From Chromera velia (taxonomy: Eukaryota; Sar; Chromeraceae), in NCBI GenBank assembly GCA_018398765.1, contig JAHBMJ010000184.1, forward strand, positions 20,001 through 55,294: a stretch of 35,294 nucleotides of DNA, in the 5' to 3' direction. Below are positions 9,382 to 18,735 of this stretch, piece by piece (the first letter of the stretch is position 1; the number at the start of each line of letters is the position of its first letter). The translations under genes were made by a program, and so were the position numbers. The notes under the pieces were generated by a model. The model was not told the origin of the DNA. It worked only from the letters and a program-made list of their open reading frames with translations, and ran no database searches.

Positions 9382-10268
9382 ATCAATCGGAGATGAGTGA
9401 TGAAGATGTACCCCCTGCCTCTCTCTAGATTAACAAGGTTATGGTTGAGCTCGCTAACTTAAAGGTGACCCACAAAAACTTTGTTACTCCTGCATGTCCT
9501 CACGTCGGATGAATCAGGAAGCACAGGGGAAGGGATGGTCATTAGGATGGCAAAGCGTGGTCTGCAAAGCTTTGTTGCAAGGTGTGTGCAACAGAGATTA
9601 ATCTGAGTGATGTGTCCCCTGAAGAGAAAAAGAAGTGGGAAGAGAAAGGGCAGAAATGTGTAGCCCACACAGAGAGCAACATAAAGGTTAACACTTTCAT
9701 GAAACACATCAAAGCAAAAAGCGATTGTCATGTATCAAACAGTGATACCATTATATCACTATTCAAGAAAATGGTTTTAAAGCTTGAGTTAGAGAAGAGC
9801 TAACTTCATACAACAGATTTCTTGTTGGAGTTTTGATAAGTCTTGGAACCCTCTTTTTCCTTTTTCGATCTTTACCATCTGGAACCCTCTTTGTCCCTCT
9901 ACCTCTCACAGTCCTTTTCCAATGTTTTCCAGTCGAATTGGTGGACAAACTTTTGAATATTTTCATCGTATTCAATGTTTCATAACTGGTTTTGGACAGG
10001 TTCTTTGGGGTTCTTGGAGGGTCAGACTGAGAAGGCTAGAACCTAGGTTCTAGGAACCTAAGAACCTAGAGGTGGAGACGTATAGTTTTTAAGCTCGAAC
10101 CGAGTAAGAACCTTCAACCAATACTCTAAAAGTGTCATGTTTTTGTTTTTTAGAACTTTTTTTGCTTATAAAATAAGTTTGAAGTTCATTTTAAATGTTT
10201 TAGAGCTTAGATTACTACTACAAAGTCGTTCGAGGACCACATCTATATTTCAGAGTGCCTCCCCGTAG
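9382..10268. other. AT-rich stretch; possible transposon zinc-finger relic
   Basis: No complete gene. At about 9561-9803 (plus) a short frame reads LCCKVCATEINLS and ends with a histidine pair around FMKHIKAKSDCH. The Cys-x2-Cys plus late His pair resembles the zinc fingers at the front of some transposases, but the spacing is irregular and nothing else of a transposase follows. The rest (9804-10268) is AT-rich with repeated GGAACCCTCTTT and GAACCTA motifs and no believable frame. Confidence 0.25.
10036..10053. repeat. Perfect 18-bp palindrome
   Basis: CTAGAACCTAGGTTCTAG is its own reverse complement. Two further AGAACCTA/GGAACCTA copies follow at once (10054-10070), making a small cluster able to form alternative hairpins. 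Confidence 0.8.
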
Positions 10269-10525
10269 TGCAGGTGTTTCCTGTCTGGCCTCCCTGTTTC
10301 TTTATTGAAAGACTCTGAGGTCAGCAACTTGTCAGTACAGTTAAACCTCCCCCCTTTCCACCTGTAGCAGAGCACTCCTAAAAACATTTTTGCTTCTCTC
10401 TTACTCATACCATCAAGCCCTCTAATTGTTTGAAACCCTTTTTAAGATAGTGGCACTGCTCTATTTGTTTACCTTTAATAGCTCTGTCATGCCTTTTCTA
10501 TTTCTTAAAATGACCACTCAGGCCG
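10269..10525. repeat. Direct repeat S, copy 1 (257 bp)
   Basis: Begins TGCAGGTGTTTCCTG and ends at CACTCAGGCCG. It matches 10608-10864 almost throughout; an 83-bp spacer separates the copies. Confidence 0.9.
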
Positions 10526-10607
10526 TCGTGAGGGGTCATTTCGGGAAAGACTGCGACTTGTATGCCATCAGAGCGTATCTACACATATTTGTTGCACTGT
10601 ACCTCAA

Positions 10608-10864
10608 TGCAGGTGTTTCCTGTCTGGCCTCCCTGTTTCTTTATTGAAAGAGGTCAGCAACTTGTCAGTACGGTTGAACCCCCCCCCTTTCCACCTGCAG
10701 CAGAGCACTCCTAAAGACACTTTCGCTTCTCTCTGAGACTCACTCACACCATTAAGCCCTCTAATTGTTTGAAACCCTTTTTAAGATAGTGGCACTGCTC
10801 TATTTGTTTACCTTTAATAGCTCTGTCATGCCTTTTCTATTTCTTGAAATGACCACTCAGGCCG
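10608..10864. repeat. Direct repeat S, copy 2 (257 bp)
   Basis: Second copy of the 257-bp unit. It abuts long repeat R copy 2 without any spacer (junction 10864/10865). Confidence 0.9.
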
Positions 10865-11528
10865 CGAGGCCATACCGAGAATGAACACTGCAGGACAACC
10901 GCAACACTGCTTTTGAGGGCCATCTAACTCTTTTGATCGATTTTTAACTTGGATGTATCGAACGGTCTATCTGCATGCATATATGTCTGCATGTGTTCTG
11001 TTTGAAAGTAGCGATGCTTCGTGTGGGTATGTATTCTCTCTCGTACCAATCAATCACCATGGCAAATACAAGTGTGACAAAAGTATTTTAGAACACATGG
11101 ATTCCATATACCATAAGAAGTCAACAGTCAGACACTCAAACAAAGACATTTAGATGAGCCAGAGCAGCATGTCCGTCCCCTCTGTCAACTCTATGCTCAT
11201 ACCACACAGCTAAGCAGAGGACCATTTTTTTCAGTCATAACTGCAAAGATCTATGGCTCGGGCTGCTACAGTCCAGTGAGGAACGGGATAGGTAGGCAAC
11301 GAAAACAGCTGTGCATGTACAGACTGGTACTCTAAGCTGGTACTGCTCTCTGAGCGATTTTGGACTCTATGCATGCCTGTGTATTCCTGCAGGCAGGCAG
11401 TCCCCCACACGACTCTAAAAAGCCGAGCGGAGCCTCTGTTTATGTGTTTGGTAGGTTTTTTCCCTGTATGTTCATGCATGCAGAGACAGTGCATCCACAC
11501 AGACTGTAACCGTTTCTGACTGTTTGAC
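10865..11528. repeat. Long direct repeat R, copy 2
   Basis: About 664 bp matching 8726-9380. Here the sequence continues past the shared GTTTGAC end into unrelated DNA at 11529, whereas copy 1 runs into the unresolved base. Internal frames differ from copy 1, supporting a noncoding nature. Confidence 0.9.
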
Positions 11529-12420
11529 GTTCACGATATTTGAACCTTTCGGACCTCTCTATGGTAGGAATATGTACGCTAGTGTTTATTGTCGGTATGG
11601 CCTGGCGTTATGCATGCATGCATGGCCCCGGAAAGCGCGAAGCGACCGGGGGGCACTTACCATATGCAAACTTTATGGGAAGTTTATTGCAACATGCATG
11701 CTAGCTCATGCAGTCTGCACGCGCAATGCCTGATGCACGCAACAGATTGCAACATGCAGTGAGGAAGGTAAGCTGAGGCTGAGGCTGAGGAGGGTCCTTG
11801 GAGAAAGCCTCCGACAGATTTCGAAGCTGATCAGGAAGAGCGAGGGAGGGGAGCTTCTCTCTTAGGTCGCCACACTCTGACTCAGTCACTGTGGAGCTTC
11901 CAAGGTTTTCTGCCATCGCCTCTCTCTCTCTCTCTCTCTCTCAATATCTCGCTAGCGGTAGTCAAGAACAGCGGAATCGACGTGTGCGGCATCATCACGC
12001 AGCCTCGTTTGAGAAGCTGGACGTCCAGTTAGAGGACTGCCCCCTTCGACTTGGTGTCCTTTTGGCACACAATGGCAAACAACAGACACTCAATGACAAA
12101 CAACAGTGAGTCAGTCAAGAGAGTCCCTGGTTCGTTGTTGTTGTATTGCGCCTTGCACGTCTTCAACAACCAAAAAGGCATACAACAGGTACATAACTGA
12201 TGATGATGAGGGAAACAACAGCTAAGAAGCTCGGAAGATGAATGAGGACGGATGTGGTCTCCTCGTGTCTCTTCTCTCCTAAATGGGAATATTCTTGAAG
12301 GCAACACGTGTGTTTGTCTAGTCTAGCCTAGTACATTTCAATGATCTCATAGAGGTGGGTATCTTGACAAGCCGGATTCACATTGCTCCCAACCGTTCTC
12401 ATTGCTGTCCCACTGTTCTT
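11529..12420. other. Unresolved stretch with one possible small minus-strand exon
   Basis: A GGCCCCGGAAAGCG repeat relic lies at 11624-11658 and a (CT)n run near 11921-11942. On the minus strand a 71-codon frame starts at 11916 in a good start context (GGCGATGGCA) and reads MAENLGSSTVTESECGDLRE onward, ending at 11701. It might be a small protein or a first exon, but I recognise no family and no following exon, because the repeat block lies downstream. Nothing else is supportable. Confidence 0.25.
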
Positions 12421-12430
12421 TGCAGTAACA

Positions 12431-12484
12431 GAGCGGGAGCGGGGTGTCGAGCGGGAGCGGGGTGTCGAGCGGGAGCGGGGCATA
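12431..12484. repeat. Three tandem 18-bp units
   Basis: GAGCGGGAGCGGGGTGTC occurs three times in a row, the last with a changed end. On the plus strand this would encode repeated ERERGV or RAGAGC; on the minus strand repeated PLPLDT. The coding strand is unknown. Confidence 0.85.
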
Positions 12485-12971
12485 GAGCACGATCGGACGT
12501 CGACGCTCCTTCAACAGGTGTGTCTTCCTGGTTCTATAGACTTGGTCAGGGAAGTTTTCTATACCAAAGACCAAGGCCACTGTCTCGTTCCGTTTGTGTG
12601 CACGCACCACTGCAAGGTTCAGCAGCTAGCTGTGGGTCACGAACAACAACGATTCGTCCTCTGCATGCGGCGGTCTGTTCGGTCATCTCTTTCTTTCCGC
12701 ATGAAGCACTGTTGCTTCCTGCTGTGGGACCTTACGCGTGCTCGTGTGTGTCTGCAGTCAGGCGGGAGGGGGCGGGCAAAACCGGGCAGCAAAGCGGAGG
12801 TCTGTCTTTCTGTTCATGTGTTAGTACCCCGCACGTAGAGTAGGGCAAGGTTCTTTAACGTCCGCTCGGAACGTCCGAGACTGCGCAACTTTCCGTTTCT
12901 CGGTGCTTCCGGATTTTTATCGGATAGCTCATTCCTACACACAAGTGGCAACGTTTTGTTTCGGCGAGAAA

Positions 12972-13503
12972 ATGGCCGCGCGGGAAGTGTCCATGCGAGT
13001 ACCGGTGATATGCCAACAAGCAAAGTTTTCTGACGGGTCCATGGATCCCACCCGATGTCCATGGCTTGCTTACGATCTTCCTTCCTTGCTTCCTTCGTTG
13101 CTGAGATCCCCCCCTTTCTTTTCTTGCTGCCATCGTGTGCTTCTTCTTGCTCGTTTGTGTATGGCATGGCTCTTTTTGGATGGCCAGCTCACTTATTCTG
13201 TGCCTTGCTTTTATTCCACTCATATGTCTATCTTCCTTCCTTCCTTCCTTCCTTCCTTCCCCTTCCTTTGTTTCTTTCTTCTTTCTTCCTGCCTTTCCGC
13301 AAGAACCGTTACGGCGACAGACTCTCAGAGGCGTCAAATGGAGGCCTCCCATGGTGCTTCCTATGCCACCAGAGGAGGAGTCCGAAGGAGAGGAAGAAGA
13401 TGATGAAGAAGAGGAGGATGAATTGATGGAAGACGAAGACGAAACAGGACTCGGAGGAAAAGGAAACAAAGGAAGGAATGTCCTGCAAGTGCCTAATCAG
13501 CCG
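12972..13503 (+). CDS. Possible N-terminal part of an acidic protein (two exons)
   Basis: Exon 1 may be 12972-13004 (MAAREVSMRVP, then the donor GTGATA). Exon 2 may be 13321-13503, read in the same phase and followed by the donor GTCAGT that this genome often uses. Exon 2 starts TLRGVKWRPPMVLPMPPEEE, then a run of Glu and Asp (about 13376-13444), then a Gly/Lys-rich end. The intron between is a CTTCC/CTTT pyrimidine tract, as expected before an acceptor. A further exon could begin at 14011 (VPDHQGEEPQSRPIYGADG), but the frame soon collides with a transposase fragment, so the gene may be truncated. I do not recognise the product. Confidence 0.3.
13220..13297. repeat. CTTCC/CTTT pyrimidine tract
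   Basis: Runs of CTTCC and CTTT units on the plus strand. Long Phe/Leu/Ser frames across it are artefacts. It may act as the pyrimidine tract before the acceptor at 13320. Confidence 0.8.
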
Positions 13504-13639
13504 GTCAGTCAGGGAGTGAGGAAGGAAGACGCTGCTTGACTCCAGAGACGCATTTCGTTTGATGCTTTTCCTTTTCCTTTTCTTCCCTTTTCTTGCGTTG
13601 CCTCTCATGCTGCCGGCTTTTTCTGCCTTTGTTCCTCCC

Positions 13640-13880
13640 TTCATTCGTTACTTCTTTCCTTCCTTTCTTTCTTTCTTCTTTCTTCCTTTTTCCTTTCTCC
13701 GTTTCTTTCTTCCTGCCTTCCTTTCGCCCTTTTTTCTTTTCCTTCCTTCGTTCCTTCTTTCATTCTTTCCCTTCTTTTTCCCTTTCTTTCATTTGTTCCT
13801 TCCTTTCTTCCTTCCTTTCTTCCTTTCGTCCTTTCTTTCTTTTCTTCCTTGTTTTTCTGTCCTCCTTCCCCTTCCTTTTT
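13640..13880. repeat. CTTT/CTTCC pyrimidine tract
   Basis: About 240 bases of imperfect CTTT, CTTCC and CCTTC units on the plus strand. The apparent Phe-rich protein is low complexity and not a gene. Confidence 0.85.
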
Positions 13881-14189
13881 CAAATGGTCGCTTTCCCTGC
13901 GCATGTCCTTTTTGTCGCATTTCTCGTTTTTCATTTTTTTTTTTTGTTGTTTATCCTCCTCCTGTCTGTCTGTGTCGAAGAGTTCAACAGACTACATCTC
14001 TCAGGTGTGCAGGTACCCGACCATCAAGGAGAAGAGCCACAGAGCCGACCGATCTACGGTGCAGACGGGCGGCCTTTGCTGTCTTTCCGTCCCTTATCAT
14101 CACACTTACTGGAGACGACCCTGCAACTGCAGATCTCTGTTGGCGAAAGAGATGTTCCCGCTCAAGACGAGCGTGCATGGACTGCGATT

Positions 14190-15082
14190 TGCAGTTTGAG
14201 GGGAACCCCCTTGAGTACCTCCTGAGCAACGCAAACTTTGTTCTTGCAACAGCACAAACTCACAACACTGAGAGAGATGCCTGCCGAGCGGTCGGTTTTG
14301 CAAAAAACGACCCCACTGTTGTGCAGTATGGGTTCTTGGGTGACTCTCCACTCTTTGATCTGACTACTGGGTTCACGATAGCAGAGAACGTGATTCGCGA
14401 GCCGATGCACTTCCAGGATGAGGGGGGGGTAAAAAAAGAACTTGGCTGTTTCTTGTATGCAAAGGAAAAGATGGGGCCACAAGGGGGAGCTCTTTTTTCT
14501 GATGCAGAGTTGAACAGATTCCTGAGCAAGAAGTCTTCATGGGAAGGGACAGGCCTGCCACCGACCCAATGGGTCAGGGGGATCTACCGAACAGGGGCTG
14601 TTGTTCAAGTGGGCGCTGCGGATGCTCGTCATGTCCTGCCAAGAGTTGTTCAATTTCTGATTGAGTTTTATTCCCAAGCGTTTAAGCAGGTGCCTGCATG
14701 GTCTCTGTTTCTTCATAGCTTGATTGTGGAGAAGGTTTCTTAACCGATTGATGAGGCCGGACTGACGCATCTGTCTTCTATCATCGACATGTGGGCAAGT
14801 GCTTACGCCGTGTGTTACCAATGGATCGTGCCGAAAACCCATTTCTACTTGCATATTCCCGTTTGGATCCGACGCTTCGGAAGCCTTGGTACCGGAAAAT
14901 GCTATGGGTTTAAATCTTTCCACCGATGGGTCAATCGGCGTTTCGCTCTCATCAAAGGCCGAAAGGGGTATGACAGAGTGATTTTGGAAGATCTGGTGTA
15001 TTATTGGTTGTCCATGCGAGAAAAAGCTTTCGAAAAGTATTTTGGGCACAGGAGAAGAGAGACTAATAGTCACTCTATCTGA
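14190..15082 (+). pseudogene. C-terminal part of a Tnp2/CACTA-like transposase
   Basis: One frame runs from about 14190 (FEGNPLEYLLSNANF) to a TGA at 15080-15082, interrupted only by a TAA at 14741. Two phrases point to the family. GDSPLFDLTTGF followed by REPMHFQDEGGVKKEL matches the pattern where a conserved Asp/Glu-x-Met-His and Gly-Val-x-Lys occur in Tnp2-like transposases of CACTA and related elements. VPKTHFYLHIPVWIRRFG matches their late block of type PKxHFxLHxPxxIxxFG. The N-terminal region with the zinc finger and first catalytic Asp is missing. I found no terminal repeats. An acceptor-like TTTGCAG just before 14190 means the fragment could be an exon of a larger gene. Confidence 0.6.
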
Positions 15083-15782
15083 AAATGGTGCAAGATTTGT
15101 CTTTTCGTGCGTTTTGTGCAGAGTCAATGTCGATGTGTCTTTGCATGAACAGCTGCGTATATGTATTTTCATGATTATAACGATTTTTATTATGACTTGA
15201 TGTATCATTCATGGAGCAATGAAAGTTTGATGTCTCTGCATCGCAAAGCTTGATAAACAGCTAGATAGCCTCTAAACTAGCCTCTAAATTCTTCTCTTCT
15301 TTCATTTTTACTTCAAAAAATATGTTTTTTTGGAGATCTCCGAACGTTTTCCAAACGATCTCAAAAAAAATTCTCCAAAAACCCTTCACTACTAGGCCCT
15401 TCATTTTATGCTTAGTTTTTTGGGAGATCTCCAAAATCTTTTTTGGAGAATCCAATTCTCCAAAAGTTTGTTTCTAGCTTTTTATAATGTATATAGTCAA
15501 ATAAAAGCTAGGAACCTGTTTTCTATCATTTTCTAACGTACTTAGGAACACTAACTAGGACCTTTCTAGCTTTTATAAATTTTTTATACCAATTATAGTC
15601 TCCAAAAAAAAATTTTGGGTCTCCAAAACCACTTTTGGAGAATTTCTCATTTTCTAAGTCTCCAAATGATCTCCAATTTATGAGGGAAGGTTTAAATGAT
15701 AAAGATAGGCGAAGATCGAGATGTACCTAAATAAAACGATTGATTACCGAGTGTCGAACAATAGGAACAATAGACAAGTTTG
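15083..15782. other. AT-rich spacer dense in TCTCCAAA/TTTGGAGA
   Basis: No believable gene. Between 15325 and 15680 the octamer TCTCCAAA or its complement, with close variants, occurs around ten times in both orientations, giving many possible short hairpins. It lies between a plus-strand transposase end and the 3' end of the minus-strand TMEM94-like gene, so it should contain the latter's 3' untranslated region and poly(A) site. No AATAAA is obvious on the minus strand. Confidence 0.5.
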
Positions 15783-16444
15783 TCATTTGGGACTCCACAT
15801 GCCCAAACGTGTATCGAAAACGACCTTCAGATACTTTTGTAGCTGTCTGTGGCTCCGTCTGTCCATTGCCTTCACGATTTCGTCCACAAGGAGGATGGCC
15901 CCAATCCAGAACCCCCCAAGCAGAGCCAGACCCCACCCCCCCGCTCCGTACTGCCTTTCCAGGCCGGCAAGAAACCGCGGGGCCTCCTCAGAGATGTTCC
16001 AGTCGCACAGGAGAATCTCCAGAGCACACGCAAGGGAGTGGAGCACCAGAAGCAGAACCGTGATGGCCAGCCAGAAGGCGTTCACACAAGGCGGACGGAT
16101 GTACAGGGACTCGAACCTGTGAAAGTAAATGTACATAGATGCACATGTGTCTTCATGGATGTACATATACGGAGGAACAAGTTTGGGTATGTGAGAACGC
16201 AGAGGGACTCGAACCTGTGAAGGAGGGAAAGGGGACTATGCATTTTCCCTGTTGTTTTATTTACACATCGCATGTAAAACATCCAAACCAGTGAAGCAGA
16301 GGGACTCGAGCCTGCGCGAACACAAAAGAGGTCCTGCAGAAATAGACGTAGAAGAGCCGCACTCGTGGAATGGAGTCTGGCAGTGTGGAGACACAGGGCA
16401 TGTCATTCTGCAAGGCACACACACACGCACGCACACGCACACGC

Positions 16445-16488
<44 letters not shown>

Positions 16489-16640
16489 TATGTTTCTTCT
16501 TCTCCCTTCTTTTCTTCATGAACGCAACAGACAAAAAGAAAGAAAGAACAAAGACAAAAGCACAGCACCAACAATCAAACAGCGTGGGCAGGGGGCCCGA
16601 AAGGTGAGAGTTAAGCGCCCCTTGCCTCTCCACCTCCCGC

Positions 16641-16672
<32 letters not shown>

Positions 16673-18694
16673 TATATCGTCTTTTCTTTCCCTTTTTCTC
16701 CTTCTTCATTCTCTTCTGTTCTGTTTCTTTCTCTCTTCTTTTGGCGCGCTCTCTCAGTGGAAGGGTACCAGAGCTCCAGGCCTTAAGCGTACCCTGCGGC
16801 CCTTTCTTGCCCAGTGCAGGCTTACGCCTTTGCACTTCCACAATCTTTCCATCTGGACAGACAGAGACAGACAGACAGAGACAGACAGACAGAGACAGAC
16901 AGACAGAGACAGACAGACAGAGACAGACAGACAGAGACAGACAGACAGACAGACAGAGACAGACAGACAGACAGACAGAGAGACAAACAGACAGACAGAC
17001 AGACACACCCACACCCACACACCTCTGTCAGACCCTTCAATACAGAGACATGTACATGAATGCCCCGTTTCATAGATGCACATGGGTCTTTATGGATGTA
17101 CATATACGGAGGAACAAGTTTGGGTATGTGAGAACGCAGAGGGAGTCTCCATCCATTGTGCCTCATTTTGTTCTTGCAGCTTTTGTTCGGCATCATCTCC
17201 GCCTTTCCGCAATTACTCCACTCACCGGGAAGTTTGCCGCACATGGTCACTAACAGAGACAAAAAGGTACTCGTACTCTCTTTCACCGAACAAACTACTG
17301 CCAAACCCTCATGCACAGTCACGGTTCACAGTTTCACAAAATCCCACCGAGAGAGCGCTCACCTGTCCACGTGGGAAGCCGAGAGGGCAACGACGAAGAT
17401 GACTGTGCAGAGGAGCACGACCTGCTGAGGAAGGTCTATGACCCACACAGCGTCAACCTTCGTCAGGTCAACCGACGCTCCTCCGGTGCCTCCCAGATCC
17501 TTCCCCGCCTCTTTCAGTATCGATTCATCGATACTCCCCCCCTGCACGCCCAGAACGTACCGCTTATAAGCCGAAACGCAGAAGACCCAGCTGCCCCTCA
17601 CCCACGATTGCCATTCCAGATCTTGGCAGGCTTCCACCATGTGGACTGCCAAGGGAGACGCCTGCATTTCATTCAAACGGGACACGAGGGCCTCGGCACT
17701 TTCGTCCCCCCCCGCCATTCCACGTGGAACGCCGGAGTCCTCCAGGGCCTGTCTGAGGGTGGCATGTGCGATGAGGAGGAAGATCCCAATGATCACAAAC
17801 GCAGTCGGGAGGAAACGCACTGCGTAGTGGATCAGCTGCTGTGTGGTCTTTGCGTGCGTCTTCTTCATCTCCTCTCTCGCTTTCAGAGGGTATTCTGACA
17901 TGATAGTATCAGAAGCCTGCAGACAGACCCCAAGGAGGGAGGGAGAAAAGGCACTACATTCAGTCCTCTCATCAAGTTTACAGTTGCCAAGGGCGCGTTT
18001 TTCCTTTTCTTTGCTGCCAGGAGGTCACATCACTCCCAGCCAAGAATATTTTCATTGCTGCAAGAATATTTTGTATTCTGGCTAAAAGAATATTATTGGC
18101 AGCATGTGTTTCTTTCCCGACAGCGGAAGGTCCCATCACCCACCGCCCAATGCGGCTCTGGGCGCTGTCTTTGCTGGAATGGCCCGAGGAAAAGAAACGA
18201 CAAAGCAGCAAACAAAAAGCAAGGGCTGCTTGTACACACTGCTCTATGCCCCCGCCCCCTCTCAGCCCCCACCCACCCATTCTCCAACAACACAAGAATC
18301 ATCCGCCCACTCACCGGGCTCGCAAGAAGTGCGAGGGCCAGTACTGGCAGCTCGACGAGGAGCAACACGAGGAGTGCCATGCCGTCTATCGGGGGAGGGA
18401 GGCCGGCCAGAGCCTGGAGAAGGAGGATGACTGCTAGAAGACAACTAGAGCACACGTAAAACACCAACGCCTGCAGCCGTAAAAACACAGACATACAGAA
18501 CAGAAGAAGGACTTGAGGAAAGCGCAAGCCATGGTAACAAAAAGAACAGGCACTTTCTCTCTCGTCCCTGCCCCCCTGCTCCACACGTCCCCAGCGAGAA
18601 ACAGAAAGGCGGACCTGTTGAATGGCGTCCACGCACCGCCTCGCCTCTTTGCATGCACTGAAGAGCAACTCGAGGGTTGCGTGAACCTGGCTAC

Positions 18695-18735
<41 letters not shown>

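Noticed and set aside
11701-11916. Faint resemblance of the 71-codon minus frame to the start of glycolipid-transfer proteins
   Set aside because: Only a few hydrophobic positions agree, there is no second exon and no signature residue; too weak to name.
12347-12843. Competing frames on both strands (plus 12355-12843, minus 12347-12610)
   Set aside because: Each is partly repeat-driven and I recognise no domain; neither strand can be preferred.
13559-14180. Phe-rich open frame in front of the Tnp2-like fragment
   Set aside because: It translates a CTTT/CTTCC tract; only the part after about 14190 has protein character.
16100-16320. GGTTCGAGTCC, a perfect-looking tRNA B box, in two near copies
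   Set aside because: No cloverleaf, acceptor stem or A box can be drawn around any copy, and one copy is the coding start of exon 19.
16611-17083. Cys/Leu/Ser/Val-rich or Arg/Gln/Thr/Asp-rich frames of 80-170 codons
   Set aside because: They translate the AGAC minisatellite in intron 18.
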